Positions 9,129-22,128 of a DNA stretch of 64,000 nucleotides are shown here, piece after piece (the stretch's first letter is position 1; each line of letters opens with the position of its first letter). The notes under the pieces are model-generated. The model had not been told where the DNA came from. It saw nothing but the letters and a program-made list of their open reading frames with translations, and did no database searches. This DNA comes from Azolla caroliniana (lineage: Eukaryota > Polypodiophyta), in contig JBHGNT010000005.1 in the NCBI GenBank assembly GCA_043228905.1, positions 868,001 through 932,000 on the forward strand, in the 5' to 3' direction. A program made the translations under genes and the position numbers.

Positions 9129-12100
9129 TTATTCCTCTTTTACCGGTTCATCCTCCACCTCGGGCTGGTCGTCGTTGCTGTCCATGCCTCCTAGCTCCGG
9201 CTCACCATCGTGTCGTTTCTTGAACACTTTGATCCTCTTCCCTGCTACCGGTATCGCCATTCTCGTACCGTCGAGCTCCGCGAGATGGTACGTCCCATTG
9301 TCGTTGGCGCCTGTTACTACGTAAGGCCCGAACCACCTCCTCGCAAACTTCCGCGTGGCCCTGTGCTGATTGTCGAGGCTGCTGTCATAGACTAGCACCC
9401 AGTCGCCTTCCTCGATCTTCCTTGGCCGGAGCCGGTGTGTTCGGTCGAACCGGGCTTTGTTCCTTATCCTCGCTACCCGAAGTTTTTCCGCGGCTTGCTC
9501 TATGTCCTCCGGCCTCCGCTCGAGCTGTCGAATCCGCGCCGCCAACAGTTCCTCCCGGCTCATCTCATCCCTCCAGTCCATCGTGGCCCACGAGGAGATC
9601 GTTCACTTTGTTGGCATGATCGGCTTCTGTCTGAACATAAGCTCTACCGGCATGAACCCGGTTACCGAACTGTGCGTAGTCCGGTCCGCCCACAAGGCAT
9701 AAGGTAGTAGCCTTGGCCAGTTCCCGACTTGGCCTCCACACGCCGGTACTAGTGCTTTGACAATCGGCCCGTGTCCGCGCTCTACCTTCCCGTTCACCTC
9801 CGGATTGTACACTGTGGTGAGCTAAAGTTTGACTCCTAGCCGGTCGAACAGCTCTTCGGCCTCTCGTGCGTCCAACTCACCACGGTCAGCCACGATCTTC
9901 CCTACGCACCCATGTCGACATACCACGTCCTCAATAAAAAACCGGCACACGGCTGCAGTCGTCTTGTTTTGCAGAGCTCGGCCTTCAACCTGGTTCGTTA
10001 GATCCTCTCGAGCCATCACCAGATACCGCATCTTCCCTACCCCCATTCGCATCATCACCAAATCCACCATCCACTTGAAGTGGACGGTCGGAGGGTAGGT
10101 CGGGTGAAGCTCGTGCCGGTGTCGGATCATGGAGTGCACATGATAGCTTTCGCAAGTCGTCACGAAACGATGCACGTGCCGGTATAGTCCCGGCCACCAG
10201 TACTTCCCCTTTAGCTTTTCAAACGTTGCCCACGCTCCACGATGTCCAGCCCAAGGACTATCGTGGTACGTCGCCAGCAAATCCTCTTGTTCCTCCTTTT
10301 TCGCCACCACTCGGAGCGGGATGCCGTTCCTCTTCTTCGGGTGCTTCCATATGTACCCGTCCCGGAGAAAGAATCGGTAGGCTTTCTTCCGAATGCGGTT
10401 GGCCTCATCCATTGTCCATGCCGCGTTCGGTGTCATTGTTTTCAGGAACCCGCCGATCTGCAGCCACTCCCCGTTGTACTTGCTCTCGTCGAAATCATTA
10501 AGCATTGGAGTGCATTCCCTGTTGGTTGTTACGTGAGCCGCCTCGAAGAAGTCCACGCCGACTTCCTCGTCCTTCGAAACCATGCCGCCCTCGTTTTTGA
10601 ACCTCGCCCTCGAAAGCATGTCGGCCATGGCATTGTCTTTCCCGGAAATGTGTCGTATTTCCGGATTCAGGGACTTGATGTACGCTATCCACCTGAGCAT
10701 TGCCAGGTCCGGCGTCGCGCATCCGGAAACCATGCCAAGAATTGGCAGGTAGTCCGTCTTGATAATTACCTCTGCCCCGATCAGGTAGTCTTTATCGGCC
10801 TTTACCGCCGAAATGATACCCCAGAGCTCGTGTTTAACCTGGGCGTATCCTCGCTGTCGCTCGCTAAGGACCTTCGCGCCGAACCGGATCGGGAAACGCA
10901 TGCCATCCTCGTCCTCTTGGTTGACGACCCATCCGATCCCGATCAGACTCGTGTCTATCGTTACGTAAATTGGAGTGTCCTTTCCGTAGACAGCCTTTCG
11001 GAGCGCCGGAGCTGCAGCAAGTGCTTCCTTCATCTTTCAGACAGACTCTGTATGCTCGTCTCTCCACTCGAATTTTCGCCCCTTTTTCAACAACCCGTAT
11101 AACGGCTCCGCGACATGAGCGTAATGCGGGATCCATATGTGGTAGAACGCGCATGCTCCCAAGAACCTCCGAACCTCCGTGACCGAGCTACAATCTTGCT
11201 TCATCGCGGAGATGACTTCTACCTTAGCTGGAGACGGTTTCCGGCCGTACGACCCGCATAGGTGTCCGACGACCATGATCTCTGATTGCCCGAAGGCCGA
11301 TTTTTCCCCGGAGAAGGTGAGCCCCGCGCCCTCCAACCTCTGCAGCACCTTCTCATAGTCATCGATGTGCGTCGCCACGAATTTCCGGCACCTGTCTGGT
11401 CCGATCATCTCGTCCTTTTCCTCCACCGGGCATCCCTTGATCGGGACGTCGTCTAGAAATGGCATGGTGATGTCCAGGATACAATCCCTCAGCACCTTGT
11501 TCATTGCGTTCACCATGTGAGCCACCGAGTTCGTCCCTCCTTGTGGTAGGGTACACATCCGTACTAGGCCGAGAGGAGTTCGCATTGTCGTGATGTCTCT
11601 GCTCTCTATGGCTAGCTGGAACTGATCGTACCCCGAGTAGAGATCACCGACCGAGTAAATCGACCTTCCGGCGAAGGCCTCCGCGAACTCGTCTATTGTC
11701 GGTTTGATTCCTGCGTTTCGAATGGTCACCTTGTTGACCGGCTGCAGGTCTTGAATAAAGCGCAGTGAGCCGTTCTTCTTCGGCACAGTAAACCACCAAT
11801 TCAAGTATGGGGCACTCGACGGTTCGAGGATGCCCATCTCGACCTTCTGCTTTAACAGCTCCATCATCTTCGGGATGTGAGATCTGGGTACTGGAATCGG
11901 TTTGAGACTCCACGACACATGCGGTACCATGAATATCACCATCGATTCCACGACTGTCGGGTCTACGCACCCGATCTCCTCCGGTGAGAATGCGAAATCC
12001 TTCCCGTGCCTTCCGAGCATTCCCCGAAAACGGTCCTCTTCCGCCAGTAGTAGGAAGCCGCTCCCACCGATTTTGAGCTCGCGGAGCGTTATGTCGGTGA

Positions 12101-12549
12101 ATGTGTGTCTTATGTGGGCCGGATTTCGTAAACTCGGGTCCGACGCAACCCCCTTTATTCGCAACTCGCTGCCCTCCAGCAAGGGAGCCGCGACTGGCCT
12201 CATCTTCCGGTCCACAGTCTTGTACCTCGTGTCCACCCGGGCCGTCCGATCCGACTCGAGCCTTCTACTGAAGTCCGTGATGACTTCGTACATCCTTTCC
12301 GAACATACCAGAATCGTCCGGTCCTCTTTAAGGACTCCTCCGACTACCTCTCGCAGCTCCCCCAAGGTATTATCGAAAGAGACCGCCTCCACGGCTTCGT
12401 TGATTTCCTCTCCAAGGCCGAGGATACCACATGCCCGAAGTCGCTCCTCCACCCTTTTCTTCTTCCGGCCAACAACGTCGACTATCGTACACCCTCCGTT
12501 GTCGGAGAACCAAAATTTCCTACTTATAGTACAGGTCTTCTTCGCTATC
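9129..12549 (-). pseudogene. Element C pol with three in-frame stops
   Basis: One minus-strand frame from the D insertion at 12549 down to the stop at 9129, broken at 11037 (TGA for an Arg codon), 9822 (TAG for Ser) and 9603 (TGA). Domains match A: spacer with DTRYKTVDRKMRPV, reverse transcriptase with FLDDVPIKG, RNase H with TIDTSLIGIGW, integrase with HHCC zinc residues (one Cys replaced: CESYHVHS), WMVDLVM, ADRGELD and KVERGHG, and the C-terminal RRWFGPYVV module. The first ~20 residues of a frame starting at 12632 are only the LTR of D read through. Gag-protease of the same element is at 23870-25995. Confidence 0.88.
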
Positions 12550-12554
12550 GTACA

Positions 12555-12945
12555 TGAAAACATGAGTGTTTGCGGAAGCGTAAAACAGAGAACAATAGAG
12601 AGAGAGAGAGAGAGAGTAGAACGTAATTTCAAAATTATTTTCAGACTCTATATACACACTATGCTAAGTAGCACTATTTATACAAGTCCTCTTGGGACTG
12701 ACAGAAGTACCATGTACTTCAATGCTCACACGAGCTTCTGACACTTACTACTAGACTATAGCTACCTAGTAGTCTATCCTATACTAGTCTTCCGATTGGA
12801 CTTCCGGTTACGGATTGCACCCGGCCTCCACTGCTTGCCGGTTCGGTTGCTCACCGTCATACCGATCCGTTTCGCCCGATCCGTCTCGCTTACCGGCTCC
12901 GGCTTATTCAGCCGATCCGGCTCCGGTTGAGCTTGCCGCTCAACA
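12555..12945 (-). repeat. Element D 3' LTR
   Basis: 391 bases, near-identical to 23399-23815 apart from a shorter GA tract and several substitutions. Directly abutted by the polypurine tract CTTGAGGGGGAG (minus strand). Confidence 0.93.
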
Positions 12946-14390
12946 CTCCCCCTCAAGGTCAACCTGAGGTGGGGTCGTAGTGTTGACCTCTGTGGCAGTC
13001 GGTTCTTCCAACCGACTTCTCTTGGCGTCACTCCGCCTTGCTCGCGCTCCTCGTCCGGTCCGGTCCCGTTTGCCGTGACCCCTTTGGTTCTGCGCGCCTC
13101 GACCCTCTCGGTCGGCATGTCTGCTCAATAGGCCCATCTCAGCATTCACGTTGTTGTGACTCCGGCGCTTGCCGATCCGTCGGTTCTCCCACGATGGCAT
13201 CGACTTCCGCTGTGTCCGTGTCCCCTTGTCCTTCAGTCGATCCGACTCATCCGGATCCATCTGTTGATCTGAGTCAGCTGTCTCTGACTCGTTCCAGCTC
13301 TTGTCCGAATCGGTACACTCCGATTCGACTTCCGGCTTTAGGCCTCTCACCACATCGGACCACTTCTGAGTCTTGGCCTTCTCCATGCTTCCCTCGGCTT
13401 CTTCAGCCGGTGAATCGAAATCGAATTCTTCATTCGACTCCGCATCATGGTCAGTACCGTCATGATGACCTCCGCACAGCATGCACTTCTCTTCCTGAGT
13501 GCACAACTCTTCTTCACAGCTGCTTGCTCCGACCTGTTCGGATGTGTCGACTTCCTTCGTCGACTCGGCTTCCTTCATCTTCTTGTCTCCTCTTCTTCCG
13601 GCTCTCCTCTTATCGGCGGGTTCAACAGTTTTTTGGCCTTTGCCCGTTTCGGTAGAGACTTTGCCCTTGCTTCTCCCCCTCAAGTGTGGCACGTCGAGAT
13701 GCTGAATACCAAGCATGTCGGTAAAGTGCTGCAACTTGTCTGATCCGAGCGGCTTGGTGAAGATGTCGGCAACTTGCCGATCCGTATGAACATACCGTAG
13801 GTCAACTTCACCGCTCAGGACCCGCTCACGCATGAAGTGGTAGTGCACCTCGATGTGCTTTGTGCGAGCATGGAACACAAGGTTCTTGGCGAGTTGCAGG
13901 CTGCTCATGTTATCGCAGTAAATCGGGATCGGGGTCGGTACCTCGATCCGCAAGTCTCGCAGCAGTCGCCGAAGCCAGATGGCTTCACAAGTGGCAATGG
14001 TAGCGGCCCGGTACTCAGCCTCAGTGCTTGACAAAGCCACTGTGGGCTGCTTCTTGCTGCTCCACGCAACGACCGCGCTACCTATGGAGAACATGTATCC
14101 GGAAGTGGAGTAGCGATCAGACGCATCGCCGGCCCAGTCAGCATTTGTGTAACCGATAAGCTCTTCGGGTATACCTCGCCGGTATAGCAGTCCCCGGTCC
14201 TTAGTGCCGCTGACATACCATAATATTCGTTGCGCGCACTGAAGGTGCTCCACGGTCGTCTTCTGCATGAACTGACTTACCATGCCCACCGGATAGCTGA
14301 TGTCGGGTCGGGTGATGGTTAAGTAGATCAAGCTTCCGACAACCTGTCAGAACCGTTTCTCATTGCGGGCCGGTCCGGAGTTGGGACGGA
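12940..14390 (-). pseudogene. Element D RNase H with a long acidic C-terminal extension
   Basis: On the minus strand after the E insertion the frame reads GSLIYLTITRPDIS, then copia RNase H landmarks: YTNADWAGD, LSSTEAEYRAA, CDNMSSLQLAKN and ADIFTKPLG. Copia pol normally ends soon after this. Here the frame stays open for about 250 further codons, right through the polypurine tract, and ends at TGA 12940-12942 inside the LTR. The extension is rich in E, D, K, R and S and contains CMLCGGHHDGTDH, a C-X2-C-X3-H-X4-H zinc-finger-like motif. The rest of D has many stops, yet none lies in the extension, which argues that it was coding. One TGA (14347-14349) lies upstream, near the E insertion. Function unknown. 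Confidence 0.75.
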
Positions 14391-14395
14391 GCTTC

Positions 14396-14680
14396 TGTTG
14401 CGAGCAATGTCGTCAGTGCGGAAGATCAAGAAGCACTCGATTCCTGTTTATTCCCTGTGTATGACAGTTTCTATGTCGTTGCACAGAGAGAGAGAGAGAG
14501 AGAGAGGCACAAAAGAGTCTTTATTTCATAAAGCAAATAATACAAACAACCAACCTCACAAAGAGGTTACAAGGTCACTATATATAGTGACCGACTTAGG
14601 GCAACTGCCCTTTATGCTAATTACATAAATGGCCAAAACGGGATGGTGTGAATACGTCCATTATACACAGGTATTCGACA
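14396..14680 (-). repeat. Element E 3' LTR
   Basis: 285 bases, from TGTTGCGAGC to TATTCGACA on the plus strand. Contains a (GA)n tract near 14487-14505 and the palindrome CACTATATATAGTG. The adjoining minus-strand polypurine tract is ACGGGGGAG. Confidence 0.95.
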
Positions 14681-14873
14681 CTCCCCCGTAATGGGCGTAT
14701 ACATGGGTTATCTAAGGTTACAGGTATAGACTTAGGTTCTCGGACATATCAGCTTTGTTCGAGTCGGCAGGGTCCGAAGGCAGAAGACCGAACTGGTCGG
14801 GTCGGAACAGTTGAAGCCGATCATTAAGCAACTGATGTCGGTTGTCGGGAACCATCCTGCTCTGTGTCCGGCT

Positions 14874-17800
14874 CTAACCGGACTGGTTTGTCGTTACGCC
14901 CATCTGATGCCGAAGAGACCGAAGACGGTCTGCCGAAAGACACTTGGTCATTCCATCTGCGACATTGTCGGTTGTGGATATTTTCTCTAGACCGATTTTC
15001 CCTGAAATGACGCAGTCCCGAACGAAGTGATATCGAACGTCGATATGTTTGGAGGCGTTGTGGTGAACCGGATTTTTCGACAAGGCAACAGCACCTTGAC
15101 TGTCGCTGTAGACAACTGGAGCCGAGTCATGGTCGACTTGTCGAAACGTGTGCGCCAGCCGACCGAGCCACAGAGCTTCTTTTGCTGCGTCGGACGCAGC
15201 TACATATTCTGCTTCGGTCGTTGAGGTCGCTGTGCACTCCTGAAGTTTCGACTTCCACGAGATTGCTCCATTGCCGAATTTGAAGCAGTATCCGGTTGTT
15301 GATTTCCGACTGTCTATACAGCCGGTGAAGTCCGAGTCGGTGTAACCGACTACGCCTGAGGTTCGGTTCGGACCGAAAAGAATGCCGTGGTCTTTTGTGC
15401 CAGCCAGATATCTGAACACATGCTTGACTGCGTTCCAATGCGATCGGCCAGGATTGTGCATAAATCTGCTAACGACTCCTACGGCGTGAGAAATATCAGG
15501 CTATGTCGCGACCATCAGGTACATAAGGGAGCCGACTGCCGGTGCATACGGTACCGACTTCATATCTTCCCCCTCCGAGCCGGATGTCGGGCAGTCTCGC
15601 TGAGAGACCCGAAGATTCATGGGGAGCGGGGTTGAAGCAGATTTGGCTGATTGCATGTTGAAGCGTTCCAAGACACGTCCGATGTAGTCGGTCTGAGACA
15701 AAAAAAGATGTCGTTTATCGTGATGCCGACTAATCTTCATGCCGAGTATGTGTCGTGCCGGACCGAGGTCCTTCATGGCAAACTTCAACCGCAGTTGCCG
15801 AACGAGATTGGCAAGTTCGCCCGCGTGGCGTCCAGAAATTAGCATGTCGTCCACGTAAATGATGAGGAAGATGGGTGATCCATCTTGAGCTGTGTTGGTA
15901 AAGAGACAATGGTCCTCATCGCTTTTTGAGAAGCCGATCGATTGGATGAAGTCGTCGAACTTCTTGTACCATTGTCGCGGTGCCTGTTTGAGGCCGTATA
16001 GACTCTTCCTGAGTCGGCAGACTAGATGTTCTTGGCCAGGTGCCACGAAGCCTTTTGACTGCTCCATATAAATTTCCTCCTCGAGATCACCATGGAGGAA
16101 GGCTGTTTTGACATCTAGCTGAATCAGCTCCAAGTTGTCGGCTGCCACGACGCCGAGCAGAAAACGAAGGGTTGTCATTTTCACCACTGGTGAAAAAATC
16201 TCGTCGAAGTCGACGCCATATTCTTGTCGGAAGCCCTTTGCCTTGTACTTTGGGGTGGTCGAATCAGACGTCTCTTTTAGTCGATAAACCCACTTGCAAG
16301 GAAGAGCACGTCGGTTCCTAGGTAATTCGACCAGATCCCAAGTCTTGTTTGCCCGAATGGAGTGCATTTCCGACTCCATCGCCAGATGCCAGGTGGCCGA
16401 ATCGACAGATGTCGATGCTTCTTCGTAGGACGTCGGTTCGCCGGCGTCGGTGAAGAAAATTCCAGGAGAATACCTCTCCGGAGGTTGCGACAGTCTCTCG
16501 GATCGTCGAGGTATGATTGGACTGGTCGCATCGGGTATCGAGGTCGGATGGTCCGAAACCGAATCATTCGGCTGTGCCGAGTCAGAGTTGTCCGAGTCGG
16601 TAGTATAAGGTTCAGCTACCCGTGAAGCTGACCGTGTGTTGAGAGCGGGGCCTTCTTGAAGGGTCGGCACATCGGAGAATGTTACCCTTCGGACTTCGAT
16701 CGGTTTGTCGACTGATGGATTCATAGCCGACTCGTTGAACACAACGTCCGAACTTCGAACGATTTGTCTGCGTTTGGGGTCCCAGAGTCGGTATCCCATT
16801 TCGCCGTCTGATCCATATCCAAGGAAAATGCATTTCCTGGACCGAGGTGCAAGTTTTCGGCGATCATCTTTCGGAATAAGGGCGCACGCCTCGCATCCGA
16901 AGATCCTCAGCTTGTCGTAATTCGGCTTGCTGCCGATCCATAGTTCCTGAGGAATTTGAAGTCCTAGAGGTCTACTTGGCGACATATTGATTATGTGTAC
17001 TGCCGTGAGTAGAGCCTCTGCCCAGAAGCCATCCGACAGTCGGGAGTGTTGGAGCATGGAAACTATCCGTTCTTGGATTGTCCGATTCATTCGTTCTGCA
17101 ATCCCGTTTTGCTCCGGACTGTGTGGTGCCGTAAATTCACGTCGGATGCCGCGTTGTCGGCAGAATTTGACGAATTCTTCAGATTTGAACTCTCCCCCAT
17201 TATCGGTCCGAAAGCATTTCAGTTTTCGGTCGGTTTGATTTTCTGCCATAGCGAGCCAATCGGAGAAGATCGAGAAGACACGATCTTTGGTGCGAATTGG
17301 ATAAGCCCACACCTTTCGAGTCGAATCGTCAATAAAACTGACGAAGTAAGAGGCACCGCCAAGAGACTGATGCGGCATTGGGCCACAGACGTCCGAGTGG
17401 ACTAAATCGAGAGGTCTCGTTTCTCTTGGTGCTGATGTCGGGTGTGATGCGGCTGCTTGTTTGCCGTACTGGCAATGCTCGCAGAATTGATGGTCCGAGA
17501 AGGAGAGTTTGGGGATGTATCTGGCTCTAGATAGGTGCGTGATGCCGGCCTTGCTGAGGTGTCCTAATCTTCGGTGCCATAATGATGACACAGGAATATC
17601 CACCAAAAACAGGTTACCCTCTCTGAGCGTAACATGTAACGGATACAGTGAGTGTATCTTGGGTCCTCTAGCAAGCAGGAGGTTCCCCCTGTGGAGTGTC
17701 CACCCTCCCGAAGAAAAACCGGCACGAATGCCGTCTTCATCTAGTTGTCCGACTGAGATCAATGGCCTTGTGAGCTCGGGTACATGTCGGACATTGTGGA

Positions 17801-18875
17801 GTACAAGTGTAGAGCCACCTGCAAGGTTGAGCTCCACTGTGCCGATTCCGACGATGTCACAGTGTTGTGAGTTGCCGACTCGAACTGAGTCGGAGTGACG
17901 GATCGTATATTGCCGAAATTGGGATCGATGAGGAGTCACGTGAAATGACGCGCCCGAATCTAAGAGCCATGTGCTCGACTCTTCAGTCGTGAGTAGAACT
18001 TCTGATCCGACTGGATTTTCGATTGATAGTATATTCGGGTCGTCTGGTAGCACATCAGCTGAGAAGCTGACGTAGTTGACCTCCTCATGCCGGCCACTCT
18101 TCTTGTTGTTCTTGTTCTTGAGTGTGCGGCAGTCGGCTTTGATGTGTCCGGGTTTCTTGCAATAGTTGCAGATTCGGTTATCCCGTGACTGGCTCCGTCT
18201 TCGCTGATTGTTCGGCGGTCGTGAGGAATCTCTTCCTCGTATGTTCGATCGGTCTGTCGAGCCTTGTACTACGTAAGCGTCGTCTGTTGAGTCTTTGGCA
18301 AAAGACTTTCTCCGAGCTGCTTCAGTCAGGATTGCGCTCGTGACTTCGGAGTATTTAACAGCCGTGGTTGACGCGTTGCACACGGTTGTGACGAAAGTTT
18401 CCCATGATGAGGGAAGGCTGCTCATGAGTATCATTGCTCTGAGTTCATCCTCGATTGCCGTCCCCTGTGACGAGATTTGGGAGCTTATGCTTTCGTACTC
18501 ATTGAGGTGTGCTTGAACCGAATCGGAGTCTTTCATCCGCAAGTTGTAGAGGCGCCGGATCAGAAACATCTTCATTGCGGCGACCTTCTTTTCGTAAGTG
18601 TCCGACAGTGTTTTCCATAGTTCGAATGCTGTCGTACACGATTGCACCGTAAAGTATACCGATTCCGATAGGTGCATCCGAATCGTGGCGCGGACGATTC
18701 TGTCCAGCTTCTGCCACTCCATTGGTTTGTATCCTTCTGGAGGTTCTTCAGTTTCGATGGGATCGATTTGTCCCTTGACTATGAGATAGTCCTGCATTTG
18801 CTCTTTCCAGAAGTTGAAGTTCGATCCATTGAACTTTCGTAGACTCATTTCTGATGAGCCGGATGTTGATGCCAT
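14874..18875 (-). pseudogene. Element E gag-pol polyprotein (one premature TAG)
   Basis: A single frame of 1334 codons from ATG 18875 to the stop at 14874; the only break is TAG at 15501-15503, between YLMVAT and PDIS. Order: UBN2-type gag (LWKTLSDTYEKK, SLPSSWETFV); zinc knuckle CNYCKKPGHIKADC; protease WLLDSGASFH; integrase with a GAG_pre region (LWHRRLGHLSKAG), HSDVCGP, RTDNGGEF and NGIAERMNRT; reverse transcriptase with YVDD at 15846-15857; RNase H with YTDSDFTG, TTEAEYVAASDA and VADGMTK. All catalytic residues I can check are present. The element encodes everything needed for copia retrotransposition except that a product ending at 15501 lacks RNase H. A single TAG could be a recent mutation, a sequencing error, or an assembly error. 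Confidence 0.95.
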
Positions 18876-18878
18876 CAA

Positions 18879-19447
18879 ATTGGGTTTCGGTTGACGAAGC
18901 TCGGTTCGGAGTTGACTACGAGCCTTGTTGGAGTGCAGCCGGTTGGCTCACCCGATATCGTTCTAGTCGGATTTGAACCCGAGTCGATTCGGCTTCGGAA
19001 CTTGCTCGAATTGACTCCGGTAACTTGAGGGACAGAACCGACTGGTCTTCTCGAATGTCGCCGAGTCGGAGTGAGCCCGATTTGCTTCGGATATATATGC
19101 CGAATACCGATTATTGAAACCGATTATCTGGACCGATTCGGCTTCGGTTGACTGCAGCGATGAGAGAGACGGATCCGACTGATCCTCCCGAATGTCGATC
19201 AGCCAGATGAAGCACGAATTTGGGTTGTTGTCAGAGTTGCACAAGGGGATTTCACCTCGAGCGGTTACGATCACAGGGGACAGAGTACAACCTGCTGGCT
19301 TACTCCAAGCAAGGGGATCTAACGCGATGAGGTGCAAACCTCGTTTTTGTTCTTCTTCTCTCTTTCTTCGAATGACGCGAATACTGTGCAGGCCGTGTTG
19401 AGGTGAAGAACCGAATGCTGTGTAGGCGGTGATGACGGCCGAACCTT
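18879..19447 (-). other. Element E leader between primer site and gag ATG
   Basis: About 570 bases with no convincing gene. Short frames occur (for example 18963-19337 minus) but match nothing and lack a domain. Treated as untranslated leader, probably with packaging signals. Confidence 0.6.
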
Positions 19448-19459
19448 GCTCTGATACCA
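19448..19459 (-). other. Primer-binding site of E, initiator tRNA-Met type
   Basis: TGGTATCAGAGC on the minus strand, two bases from the LTR. This is the standard plant copia primer site. Confidence 0.9.
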
Positions 19460-19461
19460 GA

Positions 19462-19744
19462 TGTTGCGAGCAATGTCGTCAGTGCGGAAGATCAAGAAGC
19501 ACTCGATTCCTGTTTATTCCCTGTGTATGACAGTTTCTATGTCGTTGCACAGAGAGAGAGAGAGAGAGAGGCACAAAAGAGTCTTTATTTCATAAAGCAA
19601 ATAATACAAACAACCAACCTCACAAAGAGGTTACAAGGTCACTATATATAGTGACCGACTTAGGGCAACTGCCCTTTATGCTAATTACATAAATGGCCAA
19701 AACGGGATGGTGTGAATACGTCCATTATACACAGGTATTCGACA
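19462..19744 (-). repeat. Element E 5' LTR
   Basis: 283 bases, identical by eye to 14396-14680 apart from one fewer GA unit. Confidence 0.95.
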
Positions 19745-19749
19745 GCTTC

Positions 19750-22128
19750 TGGTTTCGGTCCAGGGGTATGGAGACAGGTCGGCAATCCGTCATGCGGAAC
19801 TTATACAACATATTCAACACGTAATGTCGTTGTGAGAGCAATATGCCGTCGTGGGTCCGGATCACTTCGATCCCAAGAAAATAATGAAGGTCCCCCAGGT
19901 CCTTCATTTCGAATGCGTCTGACAACTGGGACTTGACGCGGTTGATTTCGGGAAGACCCGGTCCGGTTATGACTAAATCATCCACATACAAGAGTATACA
20001 TACCGGACCGTCAGAGCCTTGCCAGATGAACAACGAAGAGTCCGACTTAGAGACAGCAAACCCCAACTTACGCAACCGGTGCGTGATCTTCACGTTCCAG
20101 GCTCGGGGGGCTTGCTTCAAGCCGTAAAGCGACTTCTTCAGTCGGCATACCGCCGACTTGTTCATCTCCGATTGAAATCCGGGGGGCTGAGTCATAAACA
20201 CTTCTTCTTCAAGCTCTCCTTGAAGGAAGGCGTTCTTCACATCCATCTGGTGAAGATGCCACCCCCTTGCTGTAGCAACCGCCAGTACCACACGAACCGT
20301 CGTCATCTTCGCCACAGGAGTGAAGGTCTTGTCGTAGTCGATTCCGTGGGTCTGCGCGTATCCCTTCGCCACTAACCGGGCTTTGTACCGGTTAACAGAA
20401 TCGTTGGCGTTGTACTTGACCTTGTACACCCACTTGCATCCGATCGGTTTACAGTGACGGGGAGGATCAACTAGGTCCCAAGTTTCGTTGGCATCGAGTG
20501 CCCGCATTTCTTCGTCCATAGCGGCACGCCAATTTGCGTCCTTTGCCGCTTTTGCGTAGCTCTCCGGCTCACGCACTTCTGTTACCTTAGTCATGTACGC
20601 ATAATGATGCGCCATGTATTCATTGTACCCATACCGCATGACGGGATCCTTCTGGCGGGTTGATCGGCGCAACGCACCGTCACATGATTTGAGGCCCTTC
20701 TTGGCCAGTTCGGTCTTCGTTGCCGAAGATCAGCCTTTCTCCTTTCCGGAGTCGGATACACACCGATCCGACTCATCGTTGCCGGTTTCGAATTCCGGCA
20801 TCTTCCTCTTCCCCTTCTCTTTGCGCGTGAACCGTTTCCTCGGTTCCTTGTGCGGGGAGAGCACGACAGAGTCTCCACCACTTGCCGTCTCTTCATCCGA
20901 CTGGTCCAACCGACTCAGTCGCTCGTTCGGTCCACTCAACCGTAACGATTCTGGACTCTCATCTTGAGTCCCGACTTCATCATCCTCTGCCAGGGCTGAT
21001 TCAGGCTCACTGGCCTGATCTTCCGACATTGGGTCGGAATCGGAAGTCGGAGTCGGTACGGAGTACCAGGATGCCGATTCATCGAACTCGACATCCCGGC
21101 TAACTCGGACTTCCTTCGTCCGGGGGTTATAGCACTTATACCCCTTTTGCTCTTGAGCATAGCCGACTAGGATGCATTTTTCCGATTTTGCATCCAGCTT
21201 TCTCCGCTTCTGATCCGGCACATGCACATACGCTATGCTGCCGAATATCCGAAGGTGTCTTAAGTTCGGCTTGCGCTCGAAATACAACTCATGAGCTGAC
21301 ACCTTGTCATCAATGCGGTTTTGTATGTAGACGGCCGTCCGGACCGCCTCTGCCTAGTAGAACCGGGGCATGCTCTTCTCCTCCAACATTGCCCTTGCCG
21401 CTTCGACGAGTGTCCGGTTCTTCCTTTCGGCCACACCGTTTTGCTCCGGTGTGTATCTGCAGCTGAACTCTCACCGAATTCCCTTCTGCTGCAGATAACT
21501 AGTGAATTGGCCGGAAAAATATTCCTTTCCGCCATCCGATCAAAGGCATTTGATCTTCCTCTTCGATTCCCGTTCCACCATCTTCTGGAGGCTCCGGAAA
21601 CAGTCGAAGACTTCGCTCTTCCGCTCAATGAGGTAGATCCAAGTGTGTCGAGTATAGTCGTCGATGAAGGAGACGAAGTATCGGCTCCCGCCAAGGCTTA
21701 CACTTTGTGCCGGTCCCCACACATCCGAATGGATAAGATCGAGCTTGTTACGGCTCCGGTTCCGTTCGGTGGGGAATGGAAGCCGGTGTTGCTTCCCAAG
21801 TTGGCAGGCTTCACAAATTTCGGCTCTCCGGCCGCTGAACTTCGGCAAACCGAAAACGACTTGTTTCGTTTGCAGGTCTTGAAGCCTCCGGTAGTTGACG
21901 TGGCCTATCCGCTTGTGCCACAGGTCGATGTCCGACTCGACCTTCTGTCTTTTCGCGAACAGAGCGGTGCCAAAGTCATTGGTGTTGAGGATAAACATCC
22001 TCCCGTCTTTGCGCCCTAAACCCGAGATGCGTAAACCGCACCTGCATCCCCTGGTCGACAATCTAATCGACGGACACCAGGTTCTTCGTGATTGTCGGAA
22101 CGTGTAATACGTTCATCAGCTTCCCTTT
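19750..22128 (-). pseudogene. Element D integrase and reverse transcriptase, degraded
   Basis: Minus-strand copia pol. Integrase shows DLWHKRIGHVNYRRL, CEACQLGKQH, LIHSDVWGPAQ, PEQNGVAERKNRT and LRIFGSIAYVHV. Reverse transcriptase shows WDLVDPPRHCKPIGCKWVYK, DVKNAFLQGELEEEVFM, CRLKKSLYGLKQAPRAW and YVDD at 19977-19988. Damage includes TAG near 22131, a stop after LVSVD near 22065, a small deletion with frameshift around 22020-22060, and stops near 21540, 21472, 21356 and 20730. The RT continues in frame into the RNase H piece at 14390 once E is removed. Confidence 0.85.

Larger units (their letters stand above)
14396..19744 (-). mobile_element. Element E: young, nearly intact Ty1/copia element
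   Basis: LTRs 14396-14680 and 19462-19744 appear identical except for one GA dinucleotide in a microsatellite. GCTTC is duplicated on both sides (14391-14395, 19745-19749). One long minus-strand gag-pol frame occupies the interior with a single premature stop. It is the innermost and youngest insertion of the nest. Confidence 0.95.

Noticed and set aside
20591-20967. Second gene overlapping D pol on the plus strand or in another minus frame
   Set aside because: These frames are shadows of the copia integrase-RT linker; the pol frame has recognisable motifs and the shadows none.
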